43,803 nucleotides of DNA from Bacillota bacterium (GTDB taxonomy: Bacteria > Bacillota_A > Clostridia > DSM-8532): positions 1 through 43,803 of the forward strand of contig JAFADM010000311.1 in assembly GCA_023424865.1 (NCBI GenBank), read 5' to 3'. A program made the position numbers and the translations under genes. Shown here piece after piece: positions 32,941-42,440 of the stretch (the stretch's first letter is position 1; each line of letters starts with the position of its first letter). The notes below the pieces were generated by a model. That model saw nothing but the letters and a program-made list of their open reading frames with translations. It ran no database searches and was not told the DNA's origin.

Positions 32941-34359
32941 ATGGAAAACAGGATAAAACAAATCCTTGAGCATTTGGATTCGGAGCAGACAGAGAAGCTC
33001 CTTGAAGAAATGGAGCCACTGACCCTTCCGGCAGGGACTCATCGGAGAATAGAGGAGCGGGTTTTACAAAGAGCGGGAGAAGCAGGTCTTCTCATGAGGG
33101 ATGAAAAGGTAACCCTCGCTGGAAGGCTGAAGAGCAGAAGGCTTTTCCTTCGGGCCGCTGCGGTTGTTTTAGCTGGAATCCTCCTCTTTTTTGGTCTGTC
33201 CATCTATCCAGGCTATGACCAAATGTCTTATGCCATCCAAAAATGGTTCCGCTTTGTGCCCGGACACGGCATAGTGGGAGAAGAGGATCCCCTTCTTTAT
33301 GCTTTAAGTACTCCGCGGCTTAAGGTAGAAAATGAGAGCCTTTCCATGACTCTGCTAAGTGCCGTATCCGATGGGCGGTACATTTCGGTTTCACTTTATT
33401 TTCAGCGTAAAAGCCCGGACGCAAGGCAGGCTCTACCGGATAAGACCAAGCTTGTTGCAGCCTCTCAGGCATCCCAGATTGTTCTGGGAGAGGAAAATCC
33501 TATCCTTATGACCAACTGGTCCAGGGGCTCCGGAGGAGACCACTATTCAATCTATGGCAGCTTTACGCTGCCGGAAAACAGCCAGGCGGAACCGGACAGG
33601 GAATATATCTTAAGGGATCTGGAATCGGGGCTGGAAATCCCTTTTACCCTTAAGTCAGTGGAAGGCTTTTCGGATCTTGAGGCCATTGGACCCACTGTAA
33701 GCCATAATGCCGTTTCTGTCACGGCAGTGCCCGCTTATGAGGAGGGCCTTATTTCCGTAATGCTTTATCCCTACAATGAATCCCTCTATAAAATTAAGTC
33801 TTTTATGGGTGACAGCTATAATCCGGTTCTGACGGATGAAATACACCTGTCAGCCGATGGACTGGATATAGGGTATGAGCCGCTGGGCTCAAGCTTCGGG
33901 CCTATAACCTTCTTCACTTTTAAAACCTCTGAAAGGCCTTCCTCAGCGGAACTTGTCATTCCCTGGGTTACCCTGGAAAGCAAGGAAAAAGAGTCTGTCA
34001 AGGTAACCATTCCGGCGGAAGGCGAGAGTGTAAGCCTCAATAAGAAGGTAAACTTTAAAGACTCCACCGTAACTGTTGTTTCCTCTGAAACGGTAATGAA
34101 AGCGGTTGATGAGAGCGGAAAGGAGCAACGCTGCCTTAAGCTCACTATGGATTTTGAAAACCTTAATCCGGCTTACTCCCTGTACTGGCTCTATTTAATG
34201 GACGCAAAGCCCAGCGGAGGATTTTCATGGGAGTTTGATGAGGAGGGTATGGCTACTACCTATTACTACTTTTTGGAGGACAGCGACCAAAAAAATATTA
34301 CCCTTACCTTAACCCCTACCTATATCACCGCTTCCCCCTATCGTATCCCTCTTTGGTAA
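32941..34359 (+). CDS. Membrane-anchored anti-sigma factor with large extracytoplasmic domain (DUF4179-like)
   Basis: A 472-residue single-pass membrane protein. The cytoplasmic part (1-68, ILEHLDSEQTEKLLEEMEPL... GTHRRIEERVLQRAG) would bind the sigma factor; a TM helix follows at about 70-90 (LFLRAAAVVLAGILLFFGL); the outside part of about 380 residues is beta-rich with the layout of DUF4179-type domains (YALSTPRLKVENESLSMTLL, ESVSLNKKVNFKDSTVTVVS). There is no visible zinc HxxxCxxC motif, so it is not a ZAS anti-sigma. The ATG abuts the sigma stop codon, so they are coupled. The 3' end is followed by a small 5-bp GC hairpin (34389-34405). Confidence 0.82.
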   Translation: MENRIKQILEHLDSEQTEKLLEEMEPLTLPAGTHRRIEERVLQRAGEAGLLMRDEKVTLAGRLKSRRLFLRAAAVVLAGILLFFGLSIYPGYDQMSYAIQKWFRFVPGHGIVGEEDPLLYALSTPRLKVENESLSMTLLSAVSDGRYISVSLYFQRKSPDARQALPDKTKLVAASQASQIVLGEENPILMTNWSRGSGGDHYSIYGSFTLPENSQAEPDREYILRDLESGLEIPFTLKSVEGFSDLEAIGPTVSHNAVSVTAVPAYEEGLISVMLYPYNESLYKIKSFMGDSYNPVLTDEIHLSADGLDIGYEPLGSSFGPITFFTFKTSERPSSAELVIPWVTLESKEKESVKVTIPAEGESVSLNKKVNFKDSTVTVVSSETVMKAVDESGKEQRCLKLTMDFENLNPAYSLYWLYLMDAKPSGGFSWEFDEEGMATTYYYFLEDSDQKNITLTLTPTYITASPYRIPLW

Positions 34360-34442
34360 GCTGCCGCTGGTAATCTAAACCTTGACGCGCCTCCTTTTTT
34401 GAGGCATTCTTGTAAATAGGCTTTTTATCCTAAGTTTTTGGA

Positions 34443-34471
34443 TTGACACTATATATAGTGAGTGATAGAAT
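34443..34471 (+). promoter_or_regulatory. nrdDG promoter with NrdR box
   Basis: TTGACA (34443-34448), 17 bases, TAGAAT (34466-34471). The palindrome ACACTATATATAGTG (34446-34460) overlaps the -35 and spacer and matches the NrdR-box consensus. A second box at the usual distance is not clear. NrdR would repress when dATP is high. Confidence 0.8.
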
Positions 34472-34477
34472 AGTAAA

Positions 34478-34608
34478 TACAAAATGTAGCTTTCGAAATG
34501 CTGTCGGGACATCCTTATTCCTGTATCGGCACACCCTTTTAAAAAGGGCCCGGCGGTAAAGCTGCATACTAAAAAGCCCCGAAAAACCGGGGCTTTTTAG
34601 CCCCTTTT
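34478..34608 (+). ncRNA. Structured leader of nrdDG with internal terminator (candidate cis-regulatory RNA)
   Basis: The expected transcript begins near 34478. A closing helix of 10 bp, ATGTAGCTTT (34484-34493) with AAAGCTGCAT (34558-34567), encloses 64 bases that contain two smaller hairpins: GCTG..ACA/TGT..CGGC and CCCTTTT/AAAGGG. Directly after comes a strong terminator, AAAAAGCCCCG/CCGGGGCTTTTT (34571-34598) with T-rich tail, still 40 bases before the nrdD ribosome binding site. Promoter, closed multi-hairpin domain and terminator in this order look like a riboswitch or attenuator. I do not recognise the class; it is not a cobalamin or purine aptamer by its visible motifs. Confidence 0.5.
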
Positions 34609-34648
34609 TTATACGAAAACAAGGTTAAAATACGGAGGAGAGCGGAGT

Positions 34649-36985
34649 ATGCTTACAAAGATTAAGAAAAGAGACGGCAGAGAGGCGCCCTTTAACATTG
34701 AAAAAATCACCAACGCCATTTTTAAAGCTTTTAACGCTACCGGCGGAGTGGATTACAACACAGCCGTTCAGCTGGCTGAAAAGGTGGCGCTTGAAATAGA
34801 CGCCAGTTTCAAAAATCAGGTGCCTGATGTGGAGCATATTCAGGATTTAGTGGAACGGGTCATGCTCAGCTCGGGCTATGCCGAGCAAGCCAAAGCCTAT
34901 ATTTTATACCGTGCCGAGCGCAGCCGTGTACGTGAAATGAATACCCGGCTTATGAAGGTCTATGAGGACCTGACCTTTCAGGATGCTTCGGACAACGATC
35001 TGAAACGGGAAAATGCCAATATCAATGGCGATACGGCCATGGGCACCATGCTCAAATACGGGCAGGAGGGTGCAAAGCAATTTTATGAAATGTTCATTTT
35101 AAAGCCCGAGCATTCCAAAGCCCACATGGAAGGACGCATACATATCCATGATCTGGACTTTTTAACCCTTACCACCACCTGCTGCCAGATTGATATTGAA
35201 AAGCTTTTTAAAGGCGGTTTTGGCACCGGTCACGGTCACTTAAGAGAGCCCAACGATATCAGCAGCTATTCGGCCCTTGCCTGCATTGCCATTCAGTCCA
35301 ATCAGAACGACCAGCATGGTGGCCAGAGTATCCCTAATTTTGATTACGGTATGGCCATGGGCGTAGCCAAGACATATGCCCGCCTCTATCGCCAGAATTT
35401 AATTAAAGCCATTGACCTTTTGGAGGGACGGGAGGACAGCGAGGCACTGGTTTTAGGCCTTCTGGCCAAAATTGTCGAGACCCTTGGCTTAAAGCCGGCC
35501 TTAACTGAAAATGAGGAGTTTAATGCCCTGGAAACGTCTCTGCTAAAGGAATTCGTATCCGATGAAGCCCAGGTAAAAAGGATCCGTGCTTTTGCCAGAA
35601 AAAATGCCGCCCGTGAGACGGAGCGCAGCACCTTCCAATCCATGGAAGCACTGGTTCATAACCTGAATACCATGCACAGCCGTGCCGGTGCCCAGGTGCC
35701 GTTCAGCTCCATCAATTACGGAATGGATACCACCCCCGAGGGAAGGCTGGTTATTAAAAGCATTCTTCTGGCTACTGAGGAAGGCTTGGGAAATGGCGAA
35801 ACCGCTATTTTTCCCATCCATATTTTTAAGGTTAAGGAAGGTATCAACTATAATCCCGAGGATCCCAACTACGATCTTTTTAAGCTGGCCTGCCGCGTAA
35901 GCGCCAAAAGGCTTTATCCCAATTTTTCCTTTATAGACGCCCCCTTCAACCTCCAGTATTACACGCCCGGAAGGCCTGAAACCGAAATTGCCTACATGGG
36001 CTGCCGTACCCGTGTTATCGGCAATGTCCATGACAGGAGCCGGGAAACCATCTATGGCAGGGGCAATTTAAGCTTTACCACCGTCAACCTTCCAAGGCTG
36101 GGGCTTTCCCACAAGGGAGATATTGAAGGCTTTTATAAAGAGCTGAATCAGGTTATTGACCTGGTCATTGATCAGCTTTTAGAACGTTATGAGATCCAGG
36201 CCCGCAAAAAGGTGAAGAATTTCCCCTTCCTTATGGGCCAGGGCATTTGGATGGATTCCGATAAGCTGGGGCCTGAGGATGAAATTCGTGAGATCCTCAA
36301 GCACGGCACCCTTTCCATGGGCTTCATCGGTCTTGCCGAGTGCCTTAAGGCTCTTGTCGGCAAGCATCACGGCGAGGATGCCGAAAGCCAGAGGCTGGGC
36401 CTTGAAATCATAGGCCATATGCGTAAGCGCATGGAAGATAAGAGTGATGAAACCGGCATGAACTTCTCCCTTTTGGCCACACCTGCCGAAGGCACTGCCG
36501 GGCGCTTTGTCAAGTTTGATAAAAAGCTTTTCGGACTTGTGCCCGGAGTTACGGACAGAGAGTACTACACCAACAGCTTCCATGTCCCTGTTTATCATGA
36601 AATCGGCGCCTTTGACAAAATCCGTATTGAAGCACCCTATCATGCTTTTACAAATGCCGGGCATATTACCTATGTGGAGCTTGACGGTGATCCTCTCCAT
36701 AACATTGAAGCCTTTGAAAAAATCGTAAGAGTTATGAAGGACTCGGGCATAGGCTACGGCTCCATTAACCATCCTGTGGACAGGGATCCCCTGTGCGGCT
36801 ATTCCGGCATCATTAATGATGAGTGCCCCTCCTGCGGACGTACCGAGGGAGATGTTGGCTTTGAGAGAATCCGCCGCATCACCGGATACCTTGTAGGTAC
36901 GCTGGACAGGTTTAATAACGCAAAGAAGGCTGAGGAAAAGGATAGGGTTAAGCATTTTTCCTGCGGAGCCGGAAAGGGGCACTAA
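34649..36985 (+). CDS. nrdD: Anaerobic (class III) ribonucleoside-triphosphate reductase
   Basis: A 778-residue glycyl-radical enzyme that reduces NTPs to dNTPs without oxygen. The N-terminal ATP-cone (1-95: KIKKRDGREAPFNIEKITNAIFKA, YILYRAERSR) senses ATP/dATP. The barrel has MHSRAGAQVPFSSINYG and YMGCRTRVIGN (Cys in the active-site finger loop). The C-terminal zinc site is CGYSGIINDECPSCG and the radical glycine lies in the RRITGYLVG loop, followed by RFNNAKKAEEKDRVKH. Length matches the family. GGAGGAG lies 8 bases before ATG. nrdG follows directly after the stop. Controlled by the NrdR-box promoter and the structured leader. Confidence 0.96.
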   Translation: MLTKIKKRDGREAPFNIEKITNAIFKAFNATGGVDYNTAVQLAEKVALEIDASFKNQVPDVEHIQDLVERVMLSSGYAEQAKAYILYRAERSRVREMNTRLMKVYEDLTFQDASDNDLKRENANINGDTAMGTMLKYGQEGAKQFYEMFILKPEHSKAHMEGRIHIHDLDFLTLTTTCCQIDIEKLFKGGFGTGHGHLREPNDISSYSALACIAIQSNQNDQHGGQSIPNFDYGMAMGVAKTYARLYRQNLIKAIDLLEGREDSEALVLGLLAKIVETLGLKPALTENEEFNALETSLLKEFVSDEAQVKRIRAFARKNAARETERSTFQSMEALVHNLNTMHSRAGAQVPFSSINYGMDTTPEGRLVIKSILLATEEGLGNGETAIFPIHIFKVKEGINYNPEDPNYDLFKLACRVSAKRLYPNFSFIDAPFNLQYYTPGRPETEIAYMGCRTRVIGNVHDRSRETIYGRGNLSFTTVNLPRLGLSHKGDIEGFYKELNQVIDLVIDQLLERYEIQARKKVKNFPFLMGQGIWMDSDKLGPEDEIREILKHGTLSMGFIGLAECLKALVGKHHGEDAESQRLGLEIIGHMRKRMEDKSDETGMNFSLLATPAEGTAGRFVKFDKKLFGLVPGVTDREYYTNSFHVPVYHEIGAFDKIRIEAPYHAFTNAGHITYVELDGDPLHNIEAFEKIVRVMKDSGIGYGSINHPVDRDPLCGYSGIINDECPSCGRTEGDVGFERIRRITGYLVGTLDRFNNAKKAEEKDRVKHFSCGAGKGH

Positions 36986-37495
36986 ATGTCCGCGCTCTTA
37001 CGCATTGCCGGCATTGCCAAAGAATCCATTGTAGACGGTCCTGGTATTCGCCTCACTGTGTTTACCCAAGGCTGCCGTCATAACTGTCCGGGTTGTCACA
37101 ATCCGGAAACCCATGCTTTTGAAGGCGGCAGCTTGATGGCTGTTGATGAACTTGGGGAAATGCTCAAAAGAAACCCTTTGCTGGACGGTATAACCTTAAG
37201 CGGAGGAGAGCCCTTTGAGCAGGCTGAGGCCCTTACGGCGCTGGCTTTTCAAGCAAAGGCGCTTGGGCTTAATGTCATGATTTATTCGGGCTATACCTAT
37301 GAAGCCCTGCTCAAGGGGGCTAAGGCTAATCCCTGGTGGGGTGAGCTTTTAAAGCTGGCGGATATTCTGGTGGACGGGCCCTTTGTGCTAAGCCGGAGGA
37401 GCTTGAAGCTTCGATTCAGGGGCTCCGCCAACCAGAGAGTTATTGATGTAAAAGCCTCCCTGGAGGCCAATGAAACAATTCAATTAGACTGGTAA
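36986..37495 (+). CDS. nrdG: Anaerobic ribonucleotide reductase activating enzyme (radical SAM)
   Basis: A 169-residue radical-SAM activase that generates the glycyl radical on NrdD. The CxxxCxxC [4Fe-4S] site is in GCRHNCPGCHN; the GGE motif in TLSGGEPFEQ binds SAM. The C-terminal block LVDGPFVLSRRSLKLRFRGSANQRVIDV is characteristic of NrdG. The ATG follows the nrdD stop without a gap. Ends 7 bases from the convergent HTH-protein stop. Confidence 0.95.
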   Translation: MSALLRIAGIAKESIVDGPGIRLTVFTQGCRHNCPGCHNPETHAFEGGSLMAVDELGEMLKRNPLLDGITLSGGEPFEQAEALTALAFQAKALGLNVMIYSGYTYEALLKGAKANPWWGELLKLADILVDGPFVLSRRSLKLRFRGSANQRVIDVKASLEANETIQLDW

Positions 37496-37502
37496 GTCCA
37501 AA

Positions 37503-39080
37503 TTACAGTTTTTTGCTGATAGCGTCCTTAAGGGGCGCTATCAGGCTTTTAAGATAGGCAATGGTGGCATCCTTCATACGATAGGCCGGGCTTGTTAATG
37601 ACCAGATTTCCCGGATATAGTCCTCCAGAGCCTGCAAGACAAGGGGGTCATCGGCAATATAGCGAACAGAAGAGGAGGGAACCGCCTCCACTTCCATAAA
37701 GGCGTAGTGCCGGCTTTTTACAGCTATCTGAACCTGTGATTCCAAAAGCCTGTCCATATAGTGGAGGGGTATAAAGGCTGCCTGGTATTTTTCATGGGTT
37801 TGGAGCAGCTCAACCATGTTCTCCAAAAGCTCCAGCTTGTCATTGTCGTCTAAAAGAAGCCGGCATGCACCCAAAGGGCCGTCGATAATTAAAGGCTCGG
37901 TGGGAGAAAGTACGCTTTGGCTTTCAATGTAAAACAGATCCATGGAGCCGAAGCATTTTAGATTGTGTATAAAAATCTGATGGTATTTCTGAAAAAGAGT
38001 AAGCTCCTCATGGAGTTTTTCCGGTGAAAGCGCCTTGGCCTTCAGGTATTTTTTAAAAACGCTCACCGTCAGAAGCATGGGATTGATAGCCTTCTGCAAA
38101 AGGTAGCGCGGGCCTTCATGGCCTTCGGAATCATAGCGGCTGCGAAAATAACAGGCGGCATTCCCTTGCGCGCAGGAGAGGAAAAGAGGCCTGGCCATTT
38201 CCTGGATGAGTGCTTTCATATAGGAGGTATAGAATTCCACGGCCATTTTATTTTTAAAAAGCATAGCCCATTCGTGCTTTTTCTCGTGATCGGCGGGAAA
38301 GCAGGAAAGCATCCCGGCCTCAGGTGAGAGCATCAAATCTCTTTTTGTGGTGAGAAGATCGTGCTTTTTTAGATAATAAATCGTGCATTTTTTAACAATC
38401 CCTGAAAAACAATAACCTTTCAAAAGCGCAATGAGTTTTTTTATATCATCATAGCCTGGGATAAGAAGAATGATTTCCGTATCCTTGTCAAGCCGTGCAG
38501 CGGCGTGATGAAGCCAATAAGGATCCAGAAATAAGGGGTTGCTGCCCTGGCTTAAGGAAAGAATAAGCCGAAGATTTTTTACCCGGGGAAACCCTGCCAG
38601 CACATCCAGTATGTTAAGAGCAGACAATAGAATACGATTTCTCCCAAAAATAAGCTTGTCCTCCGGGGAAAAACCCAGGGAGGACATTTCTGCATTCCGG
38701 GAAGCTTCTGCTGCTGGTGATAAGATGTCCTTGCGCTTTTCCAGCTTTTCCATGCGCTTTTGCTCCAGGGAGAAGCCCTGAGCCTCCAAAAGCAGCAGAC
38801 GAAGCTGCTCCTTATAGGATTTGTCCGTTGAATAGGGAAGTCCCGATTTCTCCATAAAGGCAACGATTTTTTCTTTTTGAAAGGAATTAATCGTATTCTG
38901 TGCCAGGTATTCTGTGATTTTTTCAATATAGGCGGAATGATAAGCAGGGATGCGTTTACCGCTTACCCAGCGGTTAACAAGGGAGGAATCCACATTAATG
39001 GTTTTGGACAGACGACTTACGCTTACATCCAAAGCGGAAAGCAAGTATTTTAGGCAGCTGTCAAATTTAATACAAATCAT
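37503..39080 (-). CDS. Unrecognised protein with N-terminal HTH
   Basis: A 525-residue cytosolic protein. Residues about 15-55 form a helix-turn-helix (VSVSRLSKTINVDSSLVNRWVSGKRIP) of the XRE/bacteriophage-repressor type, followed by a helical stretch to 130 and then about 390 residues without a familiar motif, with alternating strands and helices (LRLILSLSQG, DTEIILLIPGYDDIKKLIALL, EPLIIDGPLGACRLLL). This layout resembles large clostridial HTH proteins with a second sensor region. No membrane segment. An in-frame TTG lies 2 codons upstream, but CGGAG at suitable spacing supports ATG 39078-39080. It stands alone between nrdG (convergent) and a divergent chemoreceptor gene, so it could regulate the latter. 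Function unknown. Confidence 0.8.
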   Translation of the reverse strand: MICIKFDSCLKYLLSALDVSVSRLSKTINVDSSLVNRWVSGKRIPAYHSAYIEKITEYLAQNTINSFQKEKIVAFMEKSGLPYSTDKSYKEQLRLLLLEAQGFSLEQKRMEKLEKRKDILSPAAEASRNAEMSSLGFSPEDKLIFGRNRILLSALNILDVLAGFPRVKNLRLILSLSQGSNPLFLDPYWLHHAAARLDKDTEIILLIPGYDDIKKLIALLKGYCFSGIVKKCTIYYLKKHDLLTTKRDLMLSPEAGMLSCFPADHEKKHEWAMLFKNKMAVEFYTSYMKALIQEMARPLFLSCAQGNAACYFRSRYDSEGHEGPRYLLQKAINPMLLTVSVFKKYLKAKALSPEKLHEELTLFQKYHQIFIHNLKCFGSMDLFYIESQSVLSPTEPLIIDGPLGACRLLLDDNDKLELLENMVELLQTHEKYQAAFIPLHYMDRLLESQVQIAVKSRHYAFMEVEAVPSSSVRYIADDPLVLQALEDYIREIWSLTSPAYRMKDATIAYLKSLIAPLKDAISKKL

Positions 39081-39086
39081 TTGCAA

Positions 39087-39419
39087 TCACTCCGTTTTTA
39101 CACAAATTGAATAGGGTTAAACAACCGGACTTCAATACTTAAGCGGAACGCTGCGGTACGTTTTGCAGGCAAGCGCATTCTAAAGCCGCCTGCAAAGCCG
39201 TTGCAGAAAGAATAGGAGCCAATTTTGCCTTGGCTGGTTAATTCCATGTACCTATCATATCAGCATGTTCCGTAAAAATAAGGAAAATGTCAAGGCCGGG
39301 GCTATGACATTTGTACTGGACACACGAATTCACAGGTAAAAGAGGGTAATATTACGACAGGAAATTACAAAATTTGCGCTTTTTCATCGCAAATAAAGAG
39401 AAAGAGGGATGGTGTTATC
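39087..39419. other. Intergenic region between HTH protein and chemoreceptor genes
   Basis: A perfect 9-bp dyad TTTGCAGGC/GCCTGCAAA with a 17-base loop lies at 39162-39196, and a 7-bp hairpin ATTTGCG/CGCAAAT at 39372-39394, just upstream of the chemoreceptor ribosome binding site. I looked for a c-di-GMP riboswitch, which often precedes chemoreceptor genes in Clostridia, and did not find its conserved loops. No gene seen. Confidence 0.45.
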
Positions 39420-41429
39420 TTGAAGCGGACTTTTGGCATCAGAACAAGGTTGGTACTTATTTTTGGAGGCCTCATACTCCTTTTTGGTCTGAGCATCGGC
39501 TTGACAGCCTATTTGGAAGCGCGCAGCAGTATGATGGATATGCTGGATGAAAGCCTTACACAGCTTGCCTCAGAATCGGCAAAGGTTGTTCATTCCCGGC
39601 TGGACAGCAGGCTTGAGGTGCTGGAAGCTTTGGCAAATAGCGGTACTTTAAAGGACGATTGGCAAACAGTTTCAGCCCGGCTCGACAGAGAAATTGCACG
39701 AGGCGGATTTTTATTACTTGGAATCGGTGATTTAAACGGAAATGTTAAATTCACCAACGGCTCCACTTCAAACCTGTCAGACAGGGAATATTACCAGAAG
39801 GCGCTTTCAGGTGTGAGCAGCGTATCGGACCCGGTGGTGAGCAAGCTTGATGGCACACTGGTTCTTTCCTTTGCCGTACCCATTATAGAGAACGGGAACA
39901 TATCAGGCGTACTGATGGGTACAAGGGATGGAAACGAGCTGAGTGTACTGACTAAGGATATAAAATACGGTACGAGCGGCGCAGCATTTATGGTGAGCGA
40001 TAAAGGCATTACCATTGCCCATGCCGACAGCAATATGGTAATGAATATGTACAACGCTGTTGAAGAAGCAAAAAAGGATCCGAGCATGAGGGAAGCGGCT
40101 GCAATTACAGAGCGTATGGCCAGAGGTGAATCTGGCGCGGCAGAATACACTTTTAATGCTGTGAAAAAGTACCAGGGCTATGCGCCCGTTCCCGATACAA
40201 ACTGGTCCATCGGAATTACGGCGCCTGTTTCCGAAGTCATGGATGAAATTAACGCCATGACATTTATCATTGTTGTTATTTCCGCGGCAGCCTTTATTTT
40301 AAGCCTGGCGATAACCGTATGGCTGGCCGGAAGTATTGCCAATCCCATAACACGTGTTTCAAGGGAGCTTGAGGTTATGGCCGGCGGAGATTTTACGGCT
40401 GTTGTTCCGGAGGCTTTGTTAAAACGGCGGGATGAAACGGGAAAACTGGCCGGCAGTCTTAAAATCATGCAGGAGGAAGTGGGGGCCATTGTTACCGATG
40501 TTACCGATGAGTCCAAAAGAGTAGGCCTCATGCTGGTAAAAATTGATGAGGGAATGAAGCGGCTCAATAAAAGCATCATGGACATTTCCGCCACCACGGA
40601 GGAATTGTCTGCCGGAACAGAAGAAACGGCAGCATCGGCAGAGGAAATGAACAGCACCTCGGAAGAAATTGAAAGCGCCATGGAAACCATCGCCCGGAAA
40701 GCAACCGACGGTGCGGACACGGCCGGAAAGTCCAGCGAGGCTGCCGAAGAAATGAAGTCCAGGGCATTGAAAAACAGGGAGGATGCCGTAGCCGTTTATA
40801 GGAAAACAAAGGAAGGCCTGGAAACGGCTATTGCCCAGTCACAGGCTGTGGATAAAATCAATGCCTTGTCCGAGGCTATTTTGGGAATTACCTCCCAGAC
40901 CAACCTGCTTGCTCTTAACGCAGCTATAGAGGCTGCCCGTGCCGGTGAGGCAGGCCGGGGCTTCGCTGTTGTGGCCGATGAGATAAGAAAGCTTGCGGAG
41001 GACTCAAAGGTTGCGGTGGTTCAGATTAAGGAAGTTACCGATGTTATTGTGGATGCCGTAAAAAACCTTGCGGGCAACGCCAACAGCATGCTGGGCTTCT
41101 TTGACGGGAAGGTTCTGAAGGATTACAGCTTTCTTGTGGAATCCGGAGAGTTCTTCAGTGCCACCTCTAAAGAGGTGGGGGAGATGGTAATGGACTTCAG
41201 CGCCACCTCACAGCAGGTGCTGGCTTCCATTCAGAGCATGGTGAGGGTCATTGATGAAATTACCAAGGCCTCCAATGAAGAAGCCAAGGGTGCCAATGAC
41301 ATCGCCCAGGAGGCAGGCTCCATTGCCGACCTGTCGGAAGGGGTAATCACCCTGTCCAGGCAAGCTGGGGAAAAGGCGGATATCCTTATTAAAACCGTAT
41401 CCCGGTTTAAGGTCAGGGAGCGAGAGTAA
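39420..41429 (+). CDS. Methyl-accepting chemotaxis protein with dCache sensor
   Basis: A 669-residue chemoreceptor. TM1 about residues 10-30, external double-Cache sensor about 35-275 ([51 protein letters not shown]), TM2 about 281-305, HAMP, then the signalling domain with tip [21 protein letters not shown]. About 25 residues near 560-585 ([22 protein letters not shown]) interrupt the heptads of the returning helix. The start is TTG 39420: the only upstream ATG in reach is followed by a stop after four codons. GGTG lies 5 bases before it. dCache sensors bind amino acids, polyamines or other small molecules. Not in the che operon but presumably feeds the same CheA. A terminator follows. Confidence 0.9.
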   Translation: MKRTFGIRTRLVLIFGGLILLFGLSIGLTAYLEARSSMMDMLDESLTQLASESAKVVHSRLDSRLEVLEALANSGTLKDDWQTVSARLDREIARGGFLLLGIGDLNGNVKFTNGSTSNLSDREYYQKALSGVSSVSDPVVSKLDGTLVLSFAVPIIENGNISGVLMGTRDGNELSVLTKDIKYGTSGAAFMVSDKGITIAHADSNMVMNMYNAVEEAKKDPSMREAAAITERMARGESGAAEYTFNAVKKYQGYAPVPDTNWSIGITAPVSEVMDEINAMTFIIVVISAAAFILSLAITVWLAGSIANPITRVSRELEVMAGGDFTAVVPEALLKRRDETGKLAGSLKIMQEEVGAIVTDVTDESKRVGLMLVKIDEGMKRLNKSIMDISATTEELSAGTEETAASAEEMNSTSEEIESAMETIARKATDGADTAGKSSEAAEEMKSRALKNREDAVAVYRKTKEGLETAIAQSQAVDKINALSEAILGITSQTNLLALNAAIEAARAGEAGRGFAVVADEIRKLAEDSKVAVVQIKEVTDVIVDAVKNLAGNANSMLGFFDGKVLKDYSFLVESGEFFSATSKEVGEMVMDFSATSQQVLASIQSMVRVIDEITKASNEEAKGANDIAQEAGSIADLSEGVITLSRQAGEKADILIKTVSRFKVRERE

Positions 41430-41481
41430 TAAAACCATAAAAGCAGGTGTAACGGGCTGAAAGCAAAATAAGGATAAGCTT

Positions 41482-41514
41482 AAGGGATACAGCTTTACGG
41501 CGGTATCCCTTTTT
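41482..41514 (+). terminator. Terminator after the dCache chemoreceptor gene
   Basis: Stem AAGGGATAC/GTATCCCTT, 12-base loop, followed by T residues; 53 bases past the stop. Confidence 0.82.
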
Positions 41515-41546
41515 AAAGAGCTTGAGAGAGTATATAAATAAACTGT

Positions 41547-42407
41547 TCAAGGCTCTATGCCGCAAAGCTGTTCACTAACCGCCCATAGCCTTTTTGCCAG
41601 GGCCTCATCGGCAGACTTCCGTGAAGCCCTGGCTTTTTTGCAATTAACAAAATAGGCACCGCTTACTTTGGCGCAATCGTCGCTTGTGGCTACATAAACC
41701 GCTGTGGCCGCTCCCTGCTCCGCTGTTTTTACAAAGGGAGAAAACAGCCTGCCTGCTGCCTTGCGCATAAAACCAAGCCCTGTTTTACCTTCTTTTCTCT
41801 TAGCACCGATGTTTGTAACTACCGCACCGGGGTGTACACAGTTTACCGTAATGTCCTTATCCTTAAGCCTTCGGGCAAGCTCCATTGTAAACAGCATATT
41901 GCAAAGCTTGGCTCTGCTATAGGCCTTTGTAACGGAGTAGCGCTTTTTCATCCCAAGATCGTCAAAATCAATTTTTCCCGCTTTATGAGCTACCGAACTC
42001 ATCACCACAATCCGCGCGTTTTTGCTCATAAAATCCAGCAGCAAACGGGTCAGCAGGAAATGTCCGATATGGCAAACACCGAAGTGTTCTTCCAATCCAT
42101 CCTTTGTTTCTCTTCTGTCCATATTGAGAACACCTGCATTATTAACCAGAATATCAATGGAGGGATAGTTTTTTTTAAACTGGGTGCAAAAGCTGCGGAT
42201 ATGGGCCATATCTCCTAAATCACACAGCATTATAGCCGCATTTCGGCCTCCGCCTTTCTCTTTTATGTACTTCAGCGCTGCCTCGCCCCGATGCAGGTTC
42301 CGGCATAGCATAACCACGAAAATATCCCTTTTTGCAAGCGCAAGGGCGATTTCCAGCCCCATGCCATTGCTAGCTCCGGTTACCAGTGCGGTTTTCCGAT
42401 CTGCCAT
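41547..42407 (-). CDS. Short-chain dehydrogenase, retinol-dehydrogenase-like
   Basis: A 286-residue NAD(P)-dependent SDR. Cofactor motif TGASNGMGLEIA with a basic residue after the second strand (CRN), which favours NADPH. Active site: Ser in VVMSSVAHKAG and Tyr-Lys in AYSRAKLCN. NNAGVLN is intact. The extra C-terminal helices match the SDRs annotated as retinol dehydrogenase/oxidoreductase. Substrate unknown. AAGGAGG with GAATGAACCC lies before ATG 42405-42407; nine upstream codons are open but lack a ribosome binding site. It is 33 bases from the next gene in the same direction, so likely cotranscribed with the two membrane protein genes. Confidence 0.88.
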   Translation of the reverse strand: MADRKTALVTGASNGMGLEIALALAKRDIFVVMLCRNLHRGEAALKYIKEKGGGRNAAIMLCDLGDMAHIRSFCTQFKKNYPSIDILVNNAGVLNMDRRETKDGLEEHFGVCHIGHFLLTRLLLDFMSKNARIVVMSSVAHKAGKIDFDDLGMKKRYSVTKAYSRAKLCNMLFTMELARRLKDKDITVNCVHPGAVVTNIGAKRKEGKTGLGFMRKAAGRLFSPFVKTAEQGAATAVYVATSDDCAKVSGAYFVNCKKARASRKSADEALAKRLWAVSEQLCGIEP

Positions 42408-42440
42408 GGGTTCATTCCTCCTTAGGGTGCCCACCGAGCA

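Noticed and set aside
34484..34567. Cobalamin or purine riboswitch before nrdD
   Set aside because: The diagnostic B12-box or purine-loop sequences are absent.
36179..36982. Minus-strand frame of 267 codons opposite nrdD
   Set aside because: nrdD is certain; the frame arises from its codon bias.
39300..39419. c-di-GMP riboswitch in front of the dCache chemoreceptor gene
   Set aside because: The conserved GEMM loops are not present; only a 7-bp hairpin is seen.
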